Positions 26,660 to 36,228 of a DNA stretch of 64,000 bases are shown in pieces. The first letter of the stretch is position 1. Every line of letters begins with the position of its first letter. The notes under the pieces were generated by a model, which saw nothing but the letters and a program-made list of their open reading frames with translations, was not told the origin of the DNA and searched no databases. The translations under genes and the position numbers were made by a program. The stretch spans positions 79,171 to 143,170 of the forward strand of contig NZ_NKRE01000001.1 of the NCBI RefSeq assembly GCF_002705925.1, given 5' to 3'. The stretch comes from Mycobacterium ostraviense (GTDB taxonomy: Bacteria > Actinomycetota > Actinomycetes > Mycobacteriales > Mycobacteriaceae).

Positions 26660-27814
26660 ATGGATTTCGGGGCGCTGCCACCGGAGGTCAACTCCGGACG
26701 CTTGTATGCCGGACCGGGATCAGCCCCGCTGGTTGCGGCGGCGTCGGCCTGGAGCGGGCTGGCTTCCGAGCTGAGTTTGGCCGCCGACGGCTACGAGCGG
26801 GTGGTGACGACGCTGCATGCCGAAGAATGGCTGGGGCCGGCGTCGACGCTGATGATCGAGGCGGTCGCACCGTACCTGGGATGGATGCGAACCGCCGCCG
26901 CGCAGGCCGAGCAGACCGCAAATCAGGCGCGGGCAGCCGCGGCCGCCTTCGAGACGGCGTTTGCCGCCGTGGTGCCCCCACCGCTGATCGCGGCCAATCG
27001 CGCTCAGCTGGCATCGCTCATCGCGAAAAACGTGTATGGACAATACGGCGCCGCCATCGCGGCCCTGGAAGCTCAATACGCCGAGATGTGGGCGCAGGAC
27101 GCCAGGGCGATGTACAGCTATGCGGGTTCCTCGGCGAGCGCGGCGCAGCTGACCCCGTACGCTCCGCCGCCGCACATCACCAGCCCCGCCGCGGCCGCCC
27201 AAGCCGTCGCGACCTCGGCCGGGGCAGCGCAGAACACGTTGTCGGGCCTCATTTCCGAGCTGCCGAGCATGCTGCTGGGACTCGCATCGCCCATCTCGTC
27301 GGTCCTGACCGCCGCGGGTGTGACCTCGAATCCGGGATGGCTGCAGTGGCTCATCGACTGGTATATGCCGATATCACAGTTCATCTACAACACCGTGGGT
27401 CTGCCCTATTTCGCCATTGGTATCGGTAACAGCCTGATCACGTCGTGGCGGGCGCTGGGCTGGATCGGCCCGGAGGCCGCGAACGCGGCCGCGGAAGTGG
27501 GCTCAGCTGCGGCAGGGGCCGCCGCGCCGGCGGCTCTCGGCGGCGCCGGACCGATCGCGGCCGGTATGGGCAATGCCTCCGCGCTCGGCAAGTTATCGGT
27601 GCCTCCCAGCTGGTCTGCCAATCCCGGCCCGGGTACGGTCGTCAGACCCGACGCTGCACCCTTAGCCAGCGACATCGTCAACCCGCCGGAGGTCGGTGCG
27701 CCGGGAAGCCTGCTGGGCGGAATGCCACTGGCCGGCGCCGGCGCTGCCGCGGGCGCGGGCCCCAAGTATGGGTTTCGGGTCACCGTGATGTCCCGGCCGC
27801 CATTTGCGGGGTGA
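26660..27814 (+). CDS. PPE family protein, PPE-SVP subgroup
   Basis: The 384-aa protein begins [20 protein letters not shown], with the PPE motif at residues 6-9 and the WxG-like EEWLGPAS about residue 56 that closes the helical hairpin. Residues 1-180 are the conserved PPE domain, which pairs with a PE protein and carries it through an ESX secretion system. Further on [11 protein letters not shown] is the SVPxxW signature of the SVP group, and the end [13 protein letters not shown] is typical of the group. No PE partner is adjacent. It lies in the PPE22 position, upstream of the permease gene on the same strand. Confidence 0.92.
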   Translation: MDFGALPPEVNSGRLYAGPGSAPLVAAASAWSGLASELSLAADGYERVVTTLHAEEWLGPASTLMIEAVAPYLGWMRTAAAQAEQTANQARAAAAAFETAFAAVVPPPLIAANRAQLASLIAKNVYGQYGAAIAALEAQYAEMWAQDARAMYSYAGSSASAAQLTPYAPPPHITSPAAAAQAVATSAGAAQNTLSGLISELPSMLLGLASPISSVLTAAGVTSNPGWLQWLIDWYMPISQFIYNTVGLPYFAIGIGNSLITSWRALGWIGPEAANAAAEVGSAAAGAAAPAALGGAGPIAAGMGNASALGKLSVPPSWSANPGPGTVVRPDAAPLASDIVNPPEVGAPGSLLGGMPLAGAGAAAGAGPKYGFRVTVMSRPPFAG

Positions 27815-27865
27815 CCGCCGCTGCTGTGGTGCACAATTCAATCCACCCCGTGATGAGGACCCGAC

Positions 27866-29272
27866 ATGCCGCACCTGCAGCGCAGGCTTTCCAACCGTCA
27901 CATCCAGTTGATCGCGATCGGGGGTGCGATCGGCACCGGCCTGTTCATGGGGTCCGGACGCACGATCTCCCTTGCCGGCCCCGCCGTGCTGGTGGTGTAC
28001 GCAATCATCGGGTTCTTCGTGTTTTTCGTCCTGCGGGCGATGGGTGAATTGCTGCTGTCGAACCTGAACTACAAGTCGTTCGTCGATTTCACGGCCGATC
28101 TGTTGGGGCCCGCCGCGGCGTTTTATCTGGGGTGGTCGTACTGGTTCGCGTGGGTCGTCACCGGCATCGCAGACCTCGTCGCGATCACCGGCTACGCCCG
28201 GTTCTGGTGGCCCGCCTCGCCGGTGTGGTTACCGGCTCTGATCACCGTCGGCCTCATCCTGACGGTCAACTTGTTCAGCGTCGGCCATTTCGGAGAGATG
28301 GAATTCTGGCTGGCGTTGATCAAGGTCGTGGCGATACTGAGCCTCATCCTCTTGGGCGCATTCCTGGTGGTGACCAACTTCGTCTCCCCGCAAGGTGATC
28401 GGGCGACGATCGAAAACCTTTGGAACGACGGCGGTTTGTTCCCCCGGGGCTTCATGGGCTTGGCCAGTGGCTTCCAGATCGCGTTCTTCGCCTACATCGG
28501 TGTGGAACTCGTCGGCACCGCCGCCGGCGAAACGGCAAACCCGAGCCGCACCATTCCCCGCGCGATCAATGCCGTTCCGGTGCGGGTGGCGATCTTCTAC
28601 GTCGGTGCGCTGCTGGCAATCCTGGCTGTTGTGCCCTGGCGGCGCTTCGCCAGCGGCCAATCCCCGTTCGTGACAATGTTCTCGCTGGCGGGTCTGGCCG
28701 CGGCGGCATCAGTGGTCAACTTCGTGGTGACCACCGCGGCCGCCTCCTCGGCGAACTCCGGGGTGTTTTCCACCGGCCGGATGCTGTTCGGCCTGGCCGA
28801 CGAGGGCAGTGCGCCGGCAGTGTTCCAACGGCTCAACCGCGGGGGCGTGCCCGCGTCGGCCATCGTGTTCACGGCTCCGCTGCTGCTGACCTCCATCCCG
28901 CTGCTCTACGCGGGCGGTTCGGTGATCGGCGCCTTTACGCTGATCACCACCGTCGCGTCGCTGCTCTTCATGTTCGTGTGGACGACGATTGTCGTCAGCT
29001 ACCTCGTGTACCGTCGCCGGCACCCACAGCGTCACGCCGGCTCCATCTACAAGATGCCCGGCGGTGTCAGCATGTGTTGGGCGGTGCTGGCCTTCTTTGC
29101 CTTCGTGATCTGGACCCTCACCACCAAGACGGAAACCGCAGTCGCGTTGGCGTTGGTCCCCCTGTGGTTCGTGATCCTCACCGGGGGTTGGCTCATGGTC
29201 CGGCGGCGAGCCGTGAGCATGCACGGCATCGCCGACGGCTCGATCAGCGGCGAACGCTCAGTCTTGCCGTGA
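27866..29272 (+). CDS. cycA: APC-family amino acid permease (CycA-like)
   Basis: This 468-aa permease has about 12 membrane helices and the amino acid transporter signature near the N-terminus: HIQLIAIGGAIGTGLFMGSG and LVVYAIIGFFVFFVLRAMGE L. In the middle FFAYIGVELVGTAAGETANP is the conserved helix 6 stretch. The D-serine/D-alanine/glycine transporter CycA is the best-known relative, and the H37Rv gene in this position (Rv1704c) bears that name; substrate specificity here is inferred. It transports with protons. It is convergent with the ebo-type cluster and overlaps its last gene by 15 bp. Confidence 0.88.
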   Translation: MPHLQRRLSNRHIQLIAIGGAIGTGLFMGSGRTISLAGPAVLVVYAIIGFFVFFVLRAMGELLLSNLNYKSFVDFTADLLGPAAAFYLGWSYWFAWVVTGIADLVAITGYARFWWPASPVWLPALITVGLILTVNLFSVGHFGEMEFWLALIKVVAILSLILLGAFLVVTNFVSPQGDRATIENLWNDGGLFPRGFMGLASGFQIAFFAYIGVELVGTAAGETANPSRTIPRAINAVPVRVAIFYVGALLAILAVVPWRRFASGQSPFVTMFSLAGLAAAASVVNFVVTTAAASSANSGVFSTGRMLFGLADEGSAPAVFQRLNRGGVPASAIVFTAPLLLTSIPLLYAGGSVIGAFTLITTVASLLFMFVWTTIVVSYLVYRRRHPQRHAGSIYKMPGGVSMCWAVLAFFAFVIWTLTTKTETAVALALVPLWFVILTGGWLMVRRRAVSMHGIADGSISGERSVLP

Positions 29273-30646
29273 GCCGTGAGCGTCGAGAACCACGTCACGC
29301 ACCGCGGTGACCGGCATGGGCACAGCCTGGTCAGGCAACAGGTCTGGTGACGAGGCGATGATCAGCGGCGTGTCCTCGTCGCCGTCCGGCAGCCTGCCGT
29401 GGGTGCCGCCGACATGCTTGCCGTTGAGAGCGATGACCCCCATGGTGTATCGCAGGCCCAGCGCCTTCTTGGCCAGTGCCGCGACGGCTTTGGCCTTGAC
29501 GGTCCGATCATCGGGGTTCATCAGCAACTCGGCCGGGTCATATCCCGGCTTGCGATGAATGTCCACACACGGCGCGAACTCCGGAGCCCGCGCGTCGTCG
29601 AGCCAGTAGTAGTAGGTGAACCAGGCGCCCGGTTCGGCGATCGCCACCAGCTCACCTGCCCGCGGATGATCAATGGCCAAGCGCTGCTGCGCGTTTCGGT
29701 TCATGACCTGGTCCACCCCGTCGACCGCTTCGAGTAGGGCCGCCACCCGGGCGATATCGGACTCGTCGCGCACGTAGATATGGGCGGCCTGATGGTCGGC
29801 GACGGCGAACGCCCGAGATGTCCACGGGTCCAAGTACTCCCGGCCCTGCTGAGTGTAGACATTCAGATACCCTTCCCGCCGGAGTTGACGGTTAATATCC
29901 ACCGGACGGTCAGCCGGTGCGATCCCGTACTCGGAGACGACGATGGTCGTCATGTCGCGCTCGGCCGCCGCCGCCAGCAAAGGGGCCAGCGCCGCGTCGA
30001 CGTCGGCGGCGGCGGTGGTGGCCTGCGGTGACCCGGGACCGTAGCGCTGAAAGTCGTAGTCCAGGTGCGGGATATACGCGGTGAGCAGGGTGGGCGAATA
30101 ACGTTGCAGGATCTCTATCGACGCGTCCACCAGCCAGCGCGACGACGTGATGTCGGCCGTCGGGCCCCAGTATTGGAACAGCGGGAACACGCCCAGCTTG
30201 TCGGTCAGGATGTCGTGCAGATCCGACGGCACGACGTAGCAGTCCGGCGATTTGCGTCCGTCTTGGTGATACACCGGCCGCGGCGTGACGATCACGTCGT
30301 TGCTCGCGTTCATCGCATACCACCAGCCGACGTTCGCCGAGGTGTACCCATCGAAGCGCCCGGCAGCGGTCTCCCAAACCTTCTCCCCCGCAACCAGCTT
30401 GTTACTCTGCCGCCACAGCAGCACCTCGCCCAGATCGCGGAAATACCAGCCGTTGCTGACGATTCCGTGCTGGTTGGGCATTAGGCCGGTGACCATCGAC
30501 GACTGCACCGAGCAGGTGACCGCCGGGAACACCGGCGCCAGTTGCCGCATCGCGCCCTGGGCGGCAAGCGCGGCAAGATTCGGCATGTGCCGCAGCAGCG
30601 GTTGGGTGAGCCCGACGACGTTGACCAGTAGAACTCGTCGGGTCAT
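29258..30646 (-). CDS. EboF-like alkaline-phosphatase-superfamily enzyme
   Basis: ATG 30646 (MTRRVLLVNVVGLTQPLL) overlaps the preceding stop by 4 bp and gives 462 aa; the longer frame runs back into the EboE-like gene. It belongs to the nucleotide pyrophosphatase/phosphodiesterase branch of the alkaline phosphatase superfamily: PVFPAVTCSVQSSMVTGLMP has the Thr nucleophile, with metal ligands in SEYGIAP and the HGRLPDGDED region. It is the last gene of the six-gene ebo-type cluster. Such enzymes cleave phosphodiester or pyrophosphate bonds; the substrate in ebo clusters is unknown. It has no signal peptide, so it acts in the cytoplasm. Confidence 0.82.
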   Translation of the reverse strand: MTRRVLLVNVVGLTQPLLRHMPNLAALAAQGAMRQLAPVFPAVTCSVQSSMVTGLMPNQHGIVSNGWYFRDLGEVLLWRQSNKLVAGEKVWETAAGRFDGYTSANVGWWYAMNASNDVIVTPRPVYHQDGRKSPDCYVVPSDLHDILTDKLGVFPLFQYWGPTADITSSRWLVDASIEILQRYSPTLLTAYIPHLDYDFQRYGPGSPQATTAAADVDAALAPLLAAAAERDMTTIVVSEYGIAPADRPVDINRQLRREGYLNVYTQQGREYLDPWTSRAFAVADHQAAHIYVRDESDIARVAALLEAVDGVDQVMNRNAQQRLAIDHPRAGELVAIAEPGAWFTYYYWLDDARAPEFAPCVDIHRKPGYDPAELLMNPDDRTVKAKAVAALAKKALGLRYTMGVIALNGKHVGGTHGRLPDGDEDTPLIIASSPDLLPDQAVPMPVTAVRDVVLDAHGSRQD

Positions 30647-31761
30647 GCCGCGTCCTGTTCGCACAAAAGATCTTTCAGCCAACGGATTTCGGCCGCGATG
30701 TCATCGGCCAGACCGCCCATCCGCAGCGACGACGGCAGGACCTCCCACGTGTAGGTTTCGATTTCAATGTCGACGGGCTCGGGTAGCGCCCCCGCCCCCA
30801 GCATCGCCATCACGTCGGCCAGCACGTGCGACGTGTTGCTCAACGGTGCCGGCGGAGCCAGGTGCAACGGGACGTGATAGTGCACGCGGGCGCTGCCGGA
30901 TCGGGGTGTCGACGGGTCCGCGAAGGAAAAGTCGTCGCGGAACCACTGGCGACCGTCGGCGTCGACGCCGTTGACCTGATGCAGATACGGGGAGCCCGCG
31001 AACTCGGCGAAGGCTTCGGCCACCCCGTCGGCGGCCAGGTCGTCGATCGCAATTGCGTTGGAGGCCTGGATCTTCACCATGTCGATTCCGATGTCAGCCA
31101 GGCCGGCCACCACTTCGGCCGGGTTCTCACCCATCACGGCCAGGTGGCAGGCGTCCAGACACAAACCTATGTAGCGGGTATCGACGTTGCCGCGGCCGAA
31201 CCAACCGATGGCGTCGCGGCATGATCCGATGACGCAGCCGGGCTCGGGCTCGATGGCCATCCTGATCCGATGCCCGGACTCCTGTTCGATGCGCCGCAGA
31301 GCGTCGCTGAGCGCGGCCAGCGTCTGCCGGGCCTTGACATCAGCCGCGTCGTCCCATGGGTCGCTCCAGCCCAGCGGCAGCGTCGAGATGGTGCCGTGTT
31401 CGGTGCCGGCCAGCAGGTCACTGAGCACCTCGGCGCAGTGCCGGGTGTATTCCAGCCGGTCCGGTGTTGTCCAATCCGGGTGGTATACTTTATGTTTCAC
31501 CGAGTCGCCGTGAAAGACCCCGTAGGGGAAAGCGTTCATGGTCACCACGGCAAGCCCGTTGTCGGCCAGAATCGCGGCCAGCCGGCTGCGCGCCGCTCGA
31601 TCAGCGGCCAACCGGGCCATGGTGGCGGCCGGCAACCACAACCCGACGCCGAGGCGTTCCAGGCCGGCGCGCTGCCGAGCCGGCGCGAACACCGACAGCA
31701 GTTGGTGCTCCAGCGCCAGCAGACTGTCGGCAGCGACGACATTGCTGCAGTAGGACAGCAT
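30643..31761 (-). CDS. eboE: EboE-type metabolite traffic protein (TIM barrel)
   Basis: The 372-aa protein starts at ATG 31761, overlapping the TatD-type stop (TGATG). It is a xylose-isomerase-like TIM barrel with VVTMNAFPYGVFHGDSVKHK, IEPEPGCVIGSCRD, LCLDACHLAVMGENPAEVV and VKIQASNAIAIDDL. The stretch FPYGxFHxxxVKxxVYxPDW is characteristic of EboE proteins, which in cyanobacteria act with other ebo products in moving a scytonemin precursor to the periplasm. Conserved Glu, His and Asp suggest a metal site. In this actinobacterial setting the cargo is unknown. Confidence 0.88.
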   Translation of the reverse strand: MLSYCSNVVAADSLLALEHQLLSVFAPARQRAGLERLGVGLWLPAATMARLAADRAARSRLAAILADNGLAVVTMNAFPYGVFHGDSVKHKVYHPDWTTPDRLEYTRHCAEVLSDLLAGTEHGTISTLPLGWSDPWDDAADVKARQTLAALSDALRRIEQESGHRIRMAIEPEPGCVIGSCRDAIGWFGRGNVDTRYIGLCLDACHLAVMGENPAEVVAGLADIGIDMVKIQASNAIAIDDLAADGVAEAFAEFAGSPYLHQVNGVDADGRQWFRDDFSFADPSTPRSGSARVHYHVPLHLAPPAPLSNTSHVLADVMAMLGAGALPEPVDIEIETYTWEVLPSSLRMGGLADDIAAEIRWLKDLLCEQDAA

Positions 31762-32609
31762 CAGCGCTTTTCTCCGCGGTTGATGGTGTTGCCGGCAAAG
31801 GCCGCCTGCTCTTCGCTCAACAGGCGAAGTCGCCCGCTTTGGCCGTAGAACTCGACCGGGTTGCGCCACATCACCCGGTCGACGTCGTCTTCGCTGAACG
31901 AGGCCGCCAGCATCGCCTTCGCGGTCTTGACGGTCTTGAGCGGATCGGATCGTCCCCAATCGGCAGCCGAGTTGACGATGATCCGTTCGAGGCCGAAACG
32001 CTGCATCAACACGACCATCCGCGCTTCGTCCATCTTGGTGTCCGGATAGATGGAGAAGCCCATCCAGCATCCGCTGTCTCGGGCGGGCTCGATGGTCACC
32101 TCGTTGAGGTGGTCCAGCAGCACCATTCCCGGATCGATTCCGACGCGCTTCACCAGTTCGATGCTGGCCAGCGTGCCCCCGAGCTTGTCCCGGTGCGGGG
32201 TGTGCACCAGCGCGGGAAGCCCATATTCGGCGGCCATCTCCAATTGCGTTTGGAACACCGAGGTTTCCTCCGGTGTCATGGAGTCGTAGCCGATCTCACC
32301 GACGGCGACCACACCGCTCTTCGACAGATACCGCGGCACCTGCTCCAGCACCGCCCGGCAGCGGCTGTCGTTGGCCTCCTTGGGATTCAGCGCAATCGTA
32401 CAGTTGTGGGCGATACCGAACTGGGATGCGCGGTAACGCTCCCAACCGATGAGGCTGTCGAAGTAGTCGATGAACGATCCTGCGCTGGTGCGGGGCTGGC
32501 CCATCCAGAAGGCCGGTTCGACGATGGCACGCACACCTGCGGCATACATCGCCTGGTAATCGTCGGTGGTCCGTGACGTCATGTGAATGTGCGGGTCGAA
32601 TATCCTCAC
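31761..32609 (-). CDS. eboB: TatD-family hydrolase, EboB type
   Basis: The 282-aa protein begins MRIFDPHIHMTSRTTDDYQA with the HxH metal motif of TatD-like amidohydrolases. VVAVGEIGYDSMTPEETSVF supplies the conserved Glu, PALVHTPHRDK a further His, and MVLLDHLNEVT another. Classical TatD proteins are metal-dependent nucleases, but EboB-type members in ebo clusters have diverged and probably act on a small molecule. It overlaps both neighbours by a few bases, which fits translational coupling through the cluster. Confidence 0.87.
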   Translation of the reverse strand: MRIFDPHIHMTSRTTDDYQAMYAAGVRAIVEPAFWMGQPRTSAGSFIDYFDSLIGWERYRASQFGIAHNCTIALNPKEANDSRCRAVLEQVPRYLSKSGVVAVGEIGYDSMTPEETSVFQTQLEMAAEYGLPALVHTPHRDKLGGTLASIELVKRVGIDPGMVLLDHLNEVTIEPARDSGCWMGFSIYPDTKMDEARMVVLMQRFGLERIIVNSAADWGRSDPLKTVKTAKAMLAASFSEDDVDRVMWRNPVEFYGQSGRLRLLSEEQAAFAGNTINRGEKR

Positions 32610-34027
32610 TCCGGCACCTCCGTCATCGTGGCGGTCAGCTGCTGCAGCATCCGCACGTCGGCCGACACCGGGCGCCCGGCCGCAGTGCGTTCGCTGATGT
32701 AATCGGTTGCCATCCGGCTTAATTCCGCATCAGCGCGGATACTAAGGCCATATACGGCGCTCAACGGCACGTCCATGAAAATCAGCTTCATCACCCCATG
32801 GCGCCAGGTGTGCTGGGCCAGAAAACGGCCACCGAATCCGCCGAGCGCCGCGCCGACCAGCCGCGGATCGTTGCACCGCAACGCATCCTCGGCCAGCGTC
32901 ACGCCGGCCGCTGTGGTAACCGGTCCCAGGTTGCCGTCCAGCGCCGCCGTCTCCAGGCCGCGCAGCACCGCCAGACGTTCGTCGCTGTCCCCCCACTGGT
33001 ACAACTTTTCGACGAGCGGACCCGCTGTGTCGTCAGGAATTTCGGCCACCAGCATCGCCAGCAGGTGCACTCGGGCCATCAGCGGCGCATCACCGGAAAC
33101 CTGGGACATCCAGCGCTCAGCCTTGGGGAAGATTTCCAGGATCTTGTCCGGGCCGCTACGGATCTCGGCCGCAGCATCGGTTATCCACGAGCGTGCCGCG
33201 ATCGGCAACCTGGCGCGATTGATTGCGGACATGCTGCGCCGCAGCACATTCGGCGCGTCGTGGGAATGACGTGGCAACTCGACCGAGGCGACACCGGCGA
33301 AGCCGCTGCCCTGCAGGGCATCCATCACCGCCCCGAGATCGAGGTCGCCATGGCCGAACTCGAGGTGTTCGTGTCTGAGCGGTGTCATGTCGTCGAGGTG
33401 GACGTTGACCAGCTTGTCGCCCAGGTCGGCGATCGCCGCCCGCACACCGCCGGGCTCCGTCATCACGCAGTGACCGACGTCGAGCGTGATGCCCAGCCGC
33501 GGCGGATCACCCAATGCCCGGCACACCTCGCGGGCTTGTGCCACCGTCTCCACGACCATCCCGGGTTCAGGCTCGAATCCGAGCGTGACCGCCTTGCGGT
33601 CCGCATAGTCGACCAGCTGCGCCAGCCTGCTGACCAGCAACTCCCGGGTGATGTCGGGGTCGCCGTAGTCGACGGCATAGCCTGACCACAGCGACACGCA
33701 GGTGGCCTCGAGATCGGCGGCGATATCGATTGCCCGCCTCAGGAATTCGACGCGGGGTTCGGCAGCGATATCGACCAGCGCGGGTTTGTGCTTGACCCGT
33801 GGATCCAGCAGATAACGCGCTCCCGTTTCGATCGCCACCTGCAATCCGTGGGTGTCCAGCAGCGCGCGCAACGCGCCGAGCTGCGCACCGAGATCGGAGT
33901 CGAACGGTCGAACATGCGGGTAGCCGATGGTCAGCGCGACGGCCGTATACCCCTGATCGGCGATCAACGCGAGCGCGTCGGCAAGCTGGTGATCGGTCAA
34001 GCCATTCGTGTTGTAGCCAACGTGCAT
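32606..34027 (-). CDS. Sugar-phosphate-isomerase-like TIM barrel fused to an EboA domain
   Basis: The 473-aa protein has two parts. Residues 1 to about 270 form an AP-endonuclease-2/xylose-isomerase barrel (MHVGYNTNGLTDHQLADALA, CVSLWSGYAVDYGD, LGFEPEPGMVVETV, LGITLDVGHCVMTEPG, VNVHLDDMTPL) with the usual metal Glu, Asp and His residues. From about 290 on, WITDAAAEIRSGPDKILEIF PKAERW, LRCNDPRLVGAALGGFGGRF LAQHTWRHGVMKLIFMDVPL is an EboA domain. In cyanobacteria these are separate proteins. The fusion suggests that the two act in one step. It sits between the UbiA-type and TatD-type genes, overlapping the latter by 4 bp. Confidence 0.85.
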   Translation of the reverse strand: MHVGYNTNGLTDHQLADALALIADQGYTAVALTIGYPHVRPFDSDLGAQLGALRALLDTHGLQVAIETGARYLLDPRVKHKPALVDIAAEPRVEFLRRAIDIAADLEATCVSLWSGYAVDYGDPDITRELLVSRLAQLVDYADRKAVTLGFEPEPGMVVETVAQAREVCRALGDPPRLGITLDVGHCVMTEPGGVRAAIADLGDKLVNVHLDDMTPLRHEHLEFGHGDLDLGAVMDALQGSGFAGVASVELPRHSHDAPNVLRRSMSAINRARLPIAARSWITDAAAEIRSGPDKILEIFPKAERWMSQVSGDAPLMARVHLLAMLVAEIPDDTAGPLVEKLYQWGDSDERLAVLRGLETAALDGNLGPVTTAAGVTLAEDALRCNDPRLVGAALGGFGGRFLAQHTWRHGVMKLIFMDVPLSAVYGLSIRADAELSRMATDYISERTAAGRPVSADVRMLQQLTATMTEVPE

Positions 34028-34872
34028 CAGGTCACCTCAGTGGGTTGGGGCGCGGAAACTTTGAGCCGCAAGCCAATTGCCAACCCACACAACGCCAGCA
34101 TGGTGCGCGGCGCCCGGGCGGCCAACATGGCCTGGACCGCGATCGTCGACGCGATGCCACTGCGCACCGCACTGCGAAGGACCTCGGCGGTCGGTTGCTG
34201 CCAGGCCTTCCACAAACCGGGGCCAAACGACCACGTGTACACGGCCGCAGCCGGTGCGGCGCGAACCCCCGGCGTGCTCACCATCGCCGAGCCGGCCACC
34301 GCTGCCGCCATACCGCCGACAATCGCCGGCAATCTCGGTTCGGAACCCGTGACCTCACTGCGGGACAGCACCGTGATTGCCGTGGTGTGCCAGCCGATCA
34401 CCGACGCCGGAACCAGTGCACGCCGATAATTCGGGCCGGCGCCGAGCATCACGTCGAGGAACCGGCAGCCCGCCATCACCAACGGCCCCGCGGCGGTGTC
34501 CTTGGCAACCAGGTCATAAGCCGCGACGCACAACGTAATTCGGCCCGCGGCGGCTAGGCCGTGGCGGCCGCTGACCGCCGTTGCGGTCGCCAGCCCCGCC
34601 CCGGCCAGGCCGGCTGCGAACGACAGCGCCGTGCCGGCCGACACCTCACCCGACGGGATCGGCCGCTCGGGGCGTTCGACGGCGTCGCGCTCGCGGTCGG
34701 CCCAGTCGTTGAGCACCATGCCGCTCCAATACAGCAGCGCCGACGCCAGCGGTAGCGCGAGCCGGCGGCCGGTCAGCGGATACCCCGCCCAAATGGCGCC
34801 TACCGCAGTGTCACCCAGCACGGTGAGCGCAGCAGGTGTCCGCATCAGGTCCAGGTACGCCTTGACCTTCAC
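34027..34872 (-). CDS. eboC: UbiA-superfamily prenyltransferase, EboC / SCO3242 type
   Basis: Start GTG 34872 (VKVKAYLDLMRTPAALTVLG) overlaps the preceding stop as GTGA and gives 281 aa. About eight membrane helices are seen. The first Asp-rich motif NDWADRERDAVERPERPIPS G binds prenyl diphosphate through Mg2+; the second is reduced (AYDLVAKDTAAG, with ACRFLDVMLGA). This matches the actinobacterial SCO3242-type prenyltransferases. It would prenylate a polar acceptor at the membrane. Given the neighbour, an inositol or cyclitol product is a possible acceptor, which is inference. Confidence 0.88.
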   Translation of the reverse strand: MKVKAYLDLMRTPAALTVLGDTAVGAIWAGYPLTGRRLALPLASALLYWSGMVLNDWADRERDAVERPERPIPSGEVSAGTALSFAAGLAGAGLATATAVSGRHGLAAAGRITLCVAAYDLVAKDTAAGPLVMAGCRFLDVMLGAGPNYRRALVPASVIGWHTTAITVLSRSEVTGSEPRLPAIVGGMAAAVAGSAMVSTPGVRAAPAAAVYTWSFGPGLWKAWQQPTAEVLRSAVRSGIASTIAVQAMLAARAPRTMLALCGLAIGLRLKVSAPQPTEVT

Positions 34873-36095
34873 TGCCCGGCCGAAACCGGCGTCGCAAAAG
34901 ACTTGGCCCACTGCACCAGCGCCTCGTATTGCGCCGCAAGTGAATGCGTCGACGAGCCCCACGGTTCTTTGAAGAAAAAGCCGAGCTGCCCGACGACACC
35001 GTGGGCACCGCGCATTCGGGCCATCGCGAGCAGGCGCGCCACGTCGAGAACCAAGGGCGCGGCCAATGCGGAATCCGGTGCGGACCAGATGGTTTGCAGG
35101 GTGATCTGACCGCCGAGAAATCCGGTGGCGTGGATGTGGTCCCACGCAACCTTGGTTTCCCCGAGGTCGGGCACATAGTCGATATGCAATGGAGCACTGA
35201 CGCCACCACCGAGCATCTGCTGGATGCCACGCTGCTTGCTGGCGAGCTTGGACTTCACCGCGACCGGGTCGGCGAGCGTGGCGCCGTCGCCGCCGCCCAA
35301 CAGATTCGTTCCCGCCCAGGAATGTACGGTCATCGCCCGGCTGGCGAACATGGGCGCCAGCACGGTGCGCAGCAAAGTCTGGCCGGTCTTGGCGTCCTGG
35401 CCGGCGTAGAGAATGTCGGCATCGTCGGCCAAGCTACGCAACGCGGGAACCGCCATGCTGGGCGACGGGGTGAAGCAGGAGTAGGCCGCGCCATTGCGGA
35501 TCGCCGCCAGGGCGGTCAGCGCGCTCGCCGGCAGCACCATGCGGTCCTTTTCGCACAGCGCGGCCCTCAACAGCTCAGGATCGTGGTACTCGGGGCGGTC
35601 CGGCACCGGCGGCTGCGTCGATGCCACGTCGATGGCCACGAAAACGTCAAGTGCGTTGCGCGAGATGAACGAGCCCATCGCGTCGCTGAGCCGGTCGATC
35701 AGTTCGGCTTGGGTGCTGGCACCGACGGTGGACGGATCCGGCGTGGCCACGCAGGAGGGGCCGACGATCTCATCTTCGGTGGCTACCAGGCGATCTGACA
35801 CCGCCGCGACCACTCGGTGCGGCAGCAGTCCCGCCTCGACCAGAGCCTCGGCGCGCTTGACTAGCGGGGCGGTCGAAAGGTCGCGTCCGGCCACCACGAA
35901 ATCGGCATATTTCGGCAATGGGACGCCGGCGAAGTCCGCAGTCGCCGTCACGCAGCCGGTTTCGGGGATCAGCCCGGCGCTGAGCGCATACAGACCCACG
36001 ATCGACGTGGTCGCCACCGACCCCCGCGCACCACTGAGCCACAGGCCGCAGCGCGGGCCCGCGGCCACCCGGGATGTGGTGTCGTAGGGGTCCAT
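34869..36095 (-). CDS. Inositol-3-phosphate-synthase-like enzyme
   Basis: From ATG 36095 (MDPYDTTSRVAAGPRCGLWL) the product is 408 aa; the frame continues upstream over the intergenic region without conservation. The N-terminus is a Rossmann NAD site (GLWLSGARGSVATTSIVGLY), and the C-terminal half has the MIPS features DILYAGQDAKTGQTLLRTVL, SKLASKQRGIQQMLG, and TKVAWDHIHATGFLGGQITL. Such enzymes convert glucose 6-phosphate to 1L-myo-inositol 1-phosphate. A second, housekeeping ino1 exists elsewhere in mycobacteria, so this copy is likely dedicated to the ebo-type cluster, of which it is the first gene. It may stand in for EboD, a dehydroquinate-synthase-like enzyme that is missing here. Confidence 0.87.
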   Translation of the reverse strand: MDPYDTTSRVAAGPRCGLWLSGARGSVATTSIVGLYALSAGLIPETGCVTATADFAGVPLPKYADFVVAGRDLSTAPLVKRAEALVEAGLLPHRVVAAVSDRLVATEDEIVGPSCVATPDPSTVGASTQAELIDRLSDAMGSFISRNALDVFVAIDVASTQPPVPDRPEYHDPELLRAALCEKDRMVLPASALTALAAIRNGAAYSCFTPSPSMAVPALRSLADDADILYAGQDAKTGQTLLRTVLAPMFASRAMTVHSWAGTNLLGGGDGATLADPVAVKSKLASKQRGIQQMLGGGVSAPLHIDYVPDLGETKVAWDHIHATGFLGGQITLQTIWSAPDSALAAPLVLDVARLLAMARMRGAHGVVGQLGFFFKEPWGSSTHSLAAQYEALVQWAKSFATPVSAGQ

Positions 36096-36228
36096 CGCGC
36101 CGTCCTCGATTGCCCAACGTGGTGAAAATTTGGTGTATGCAGCGGGTAAATCTGGTTTTTCTAAGCAGAGGATGCTAACACCGCGCATTGGTCTCGGCTG
36201 GTCAATGGCTGTACGTATGCTGGCAACA

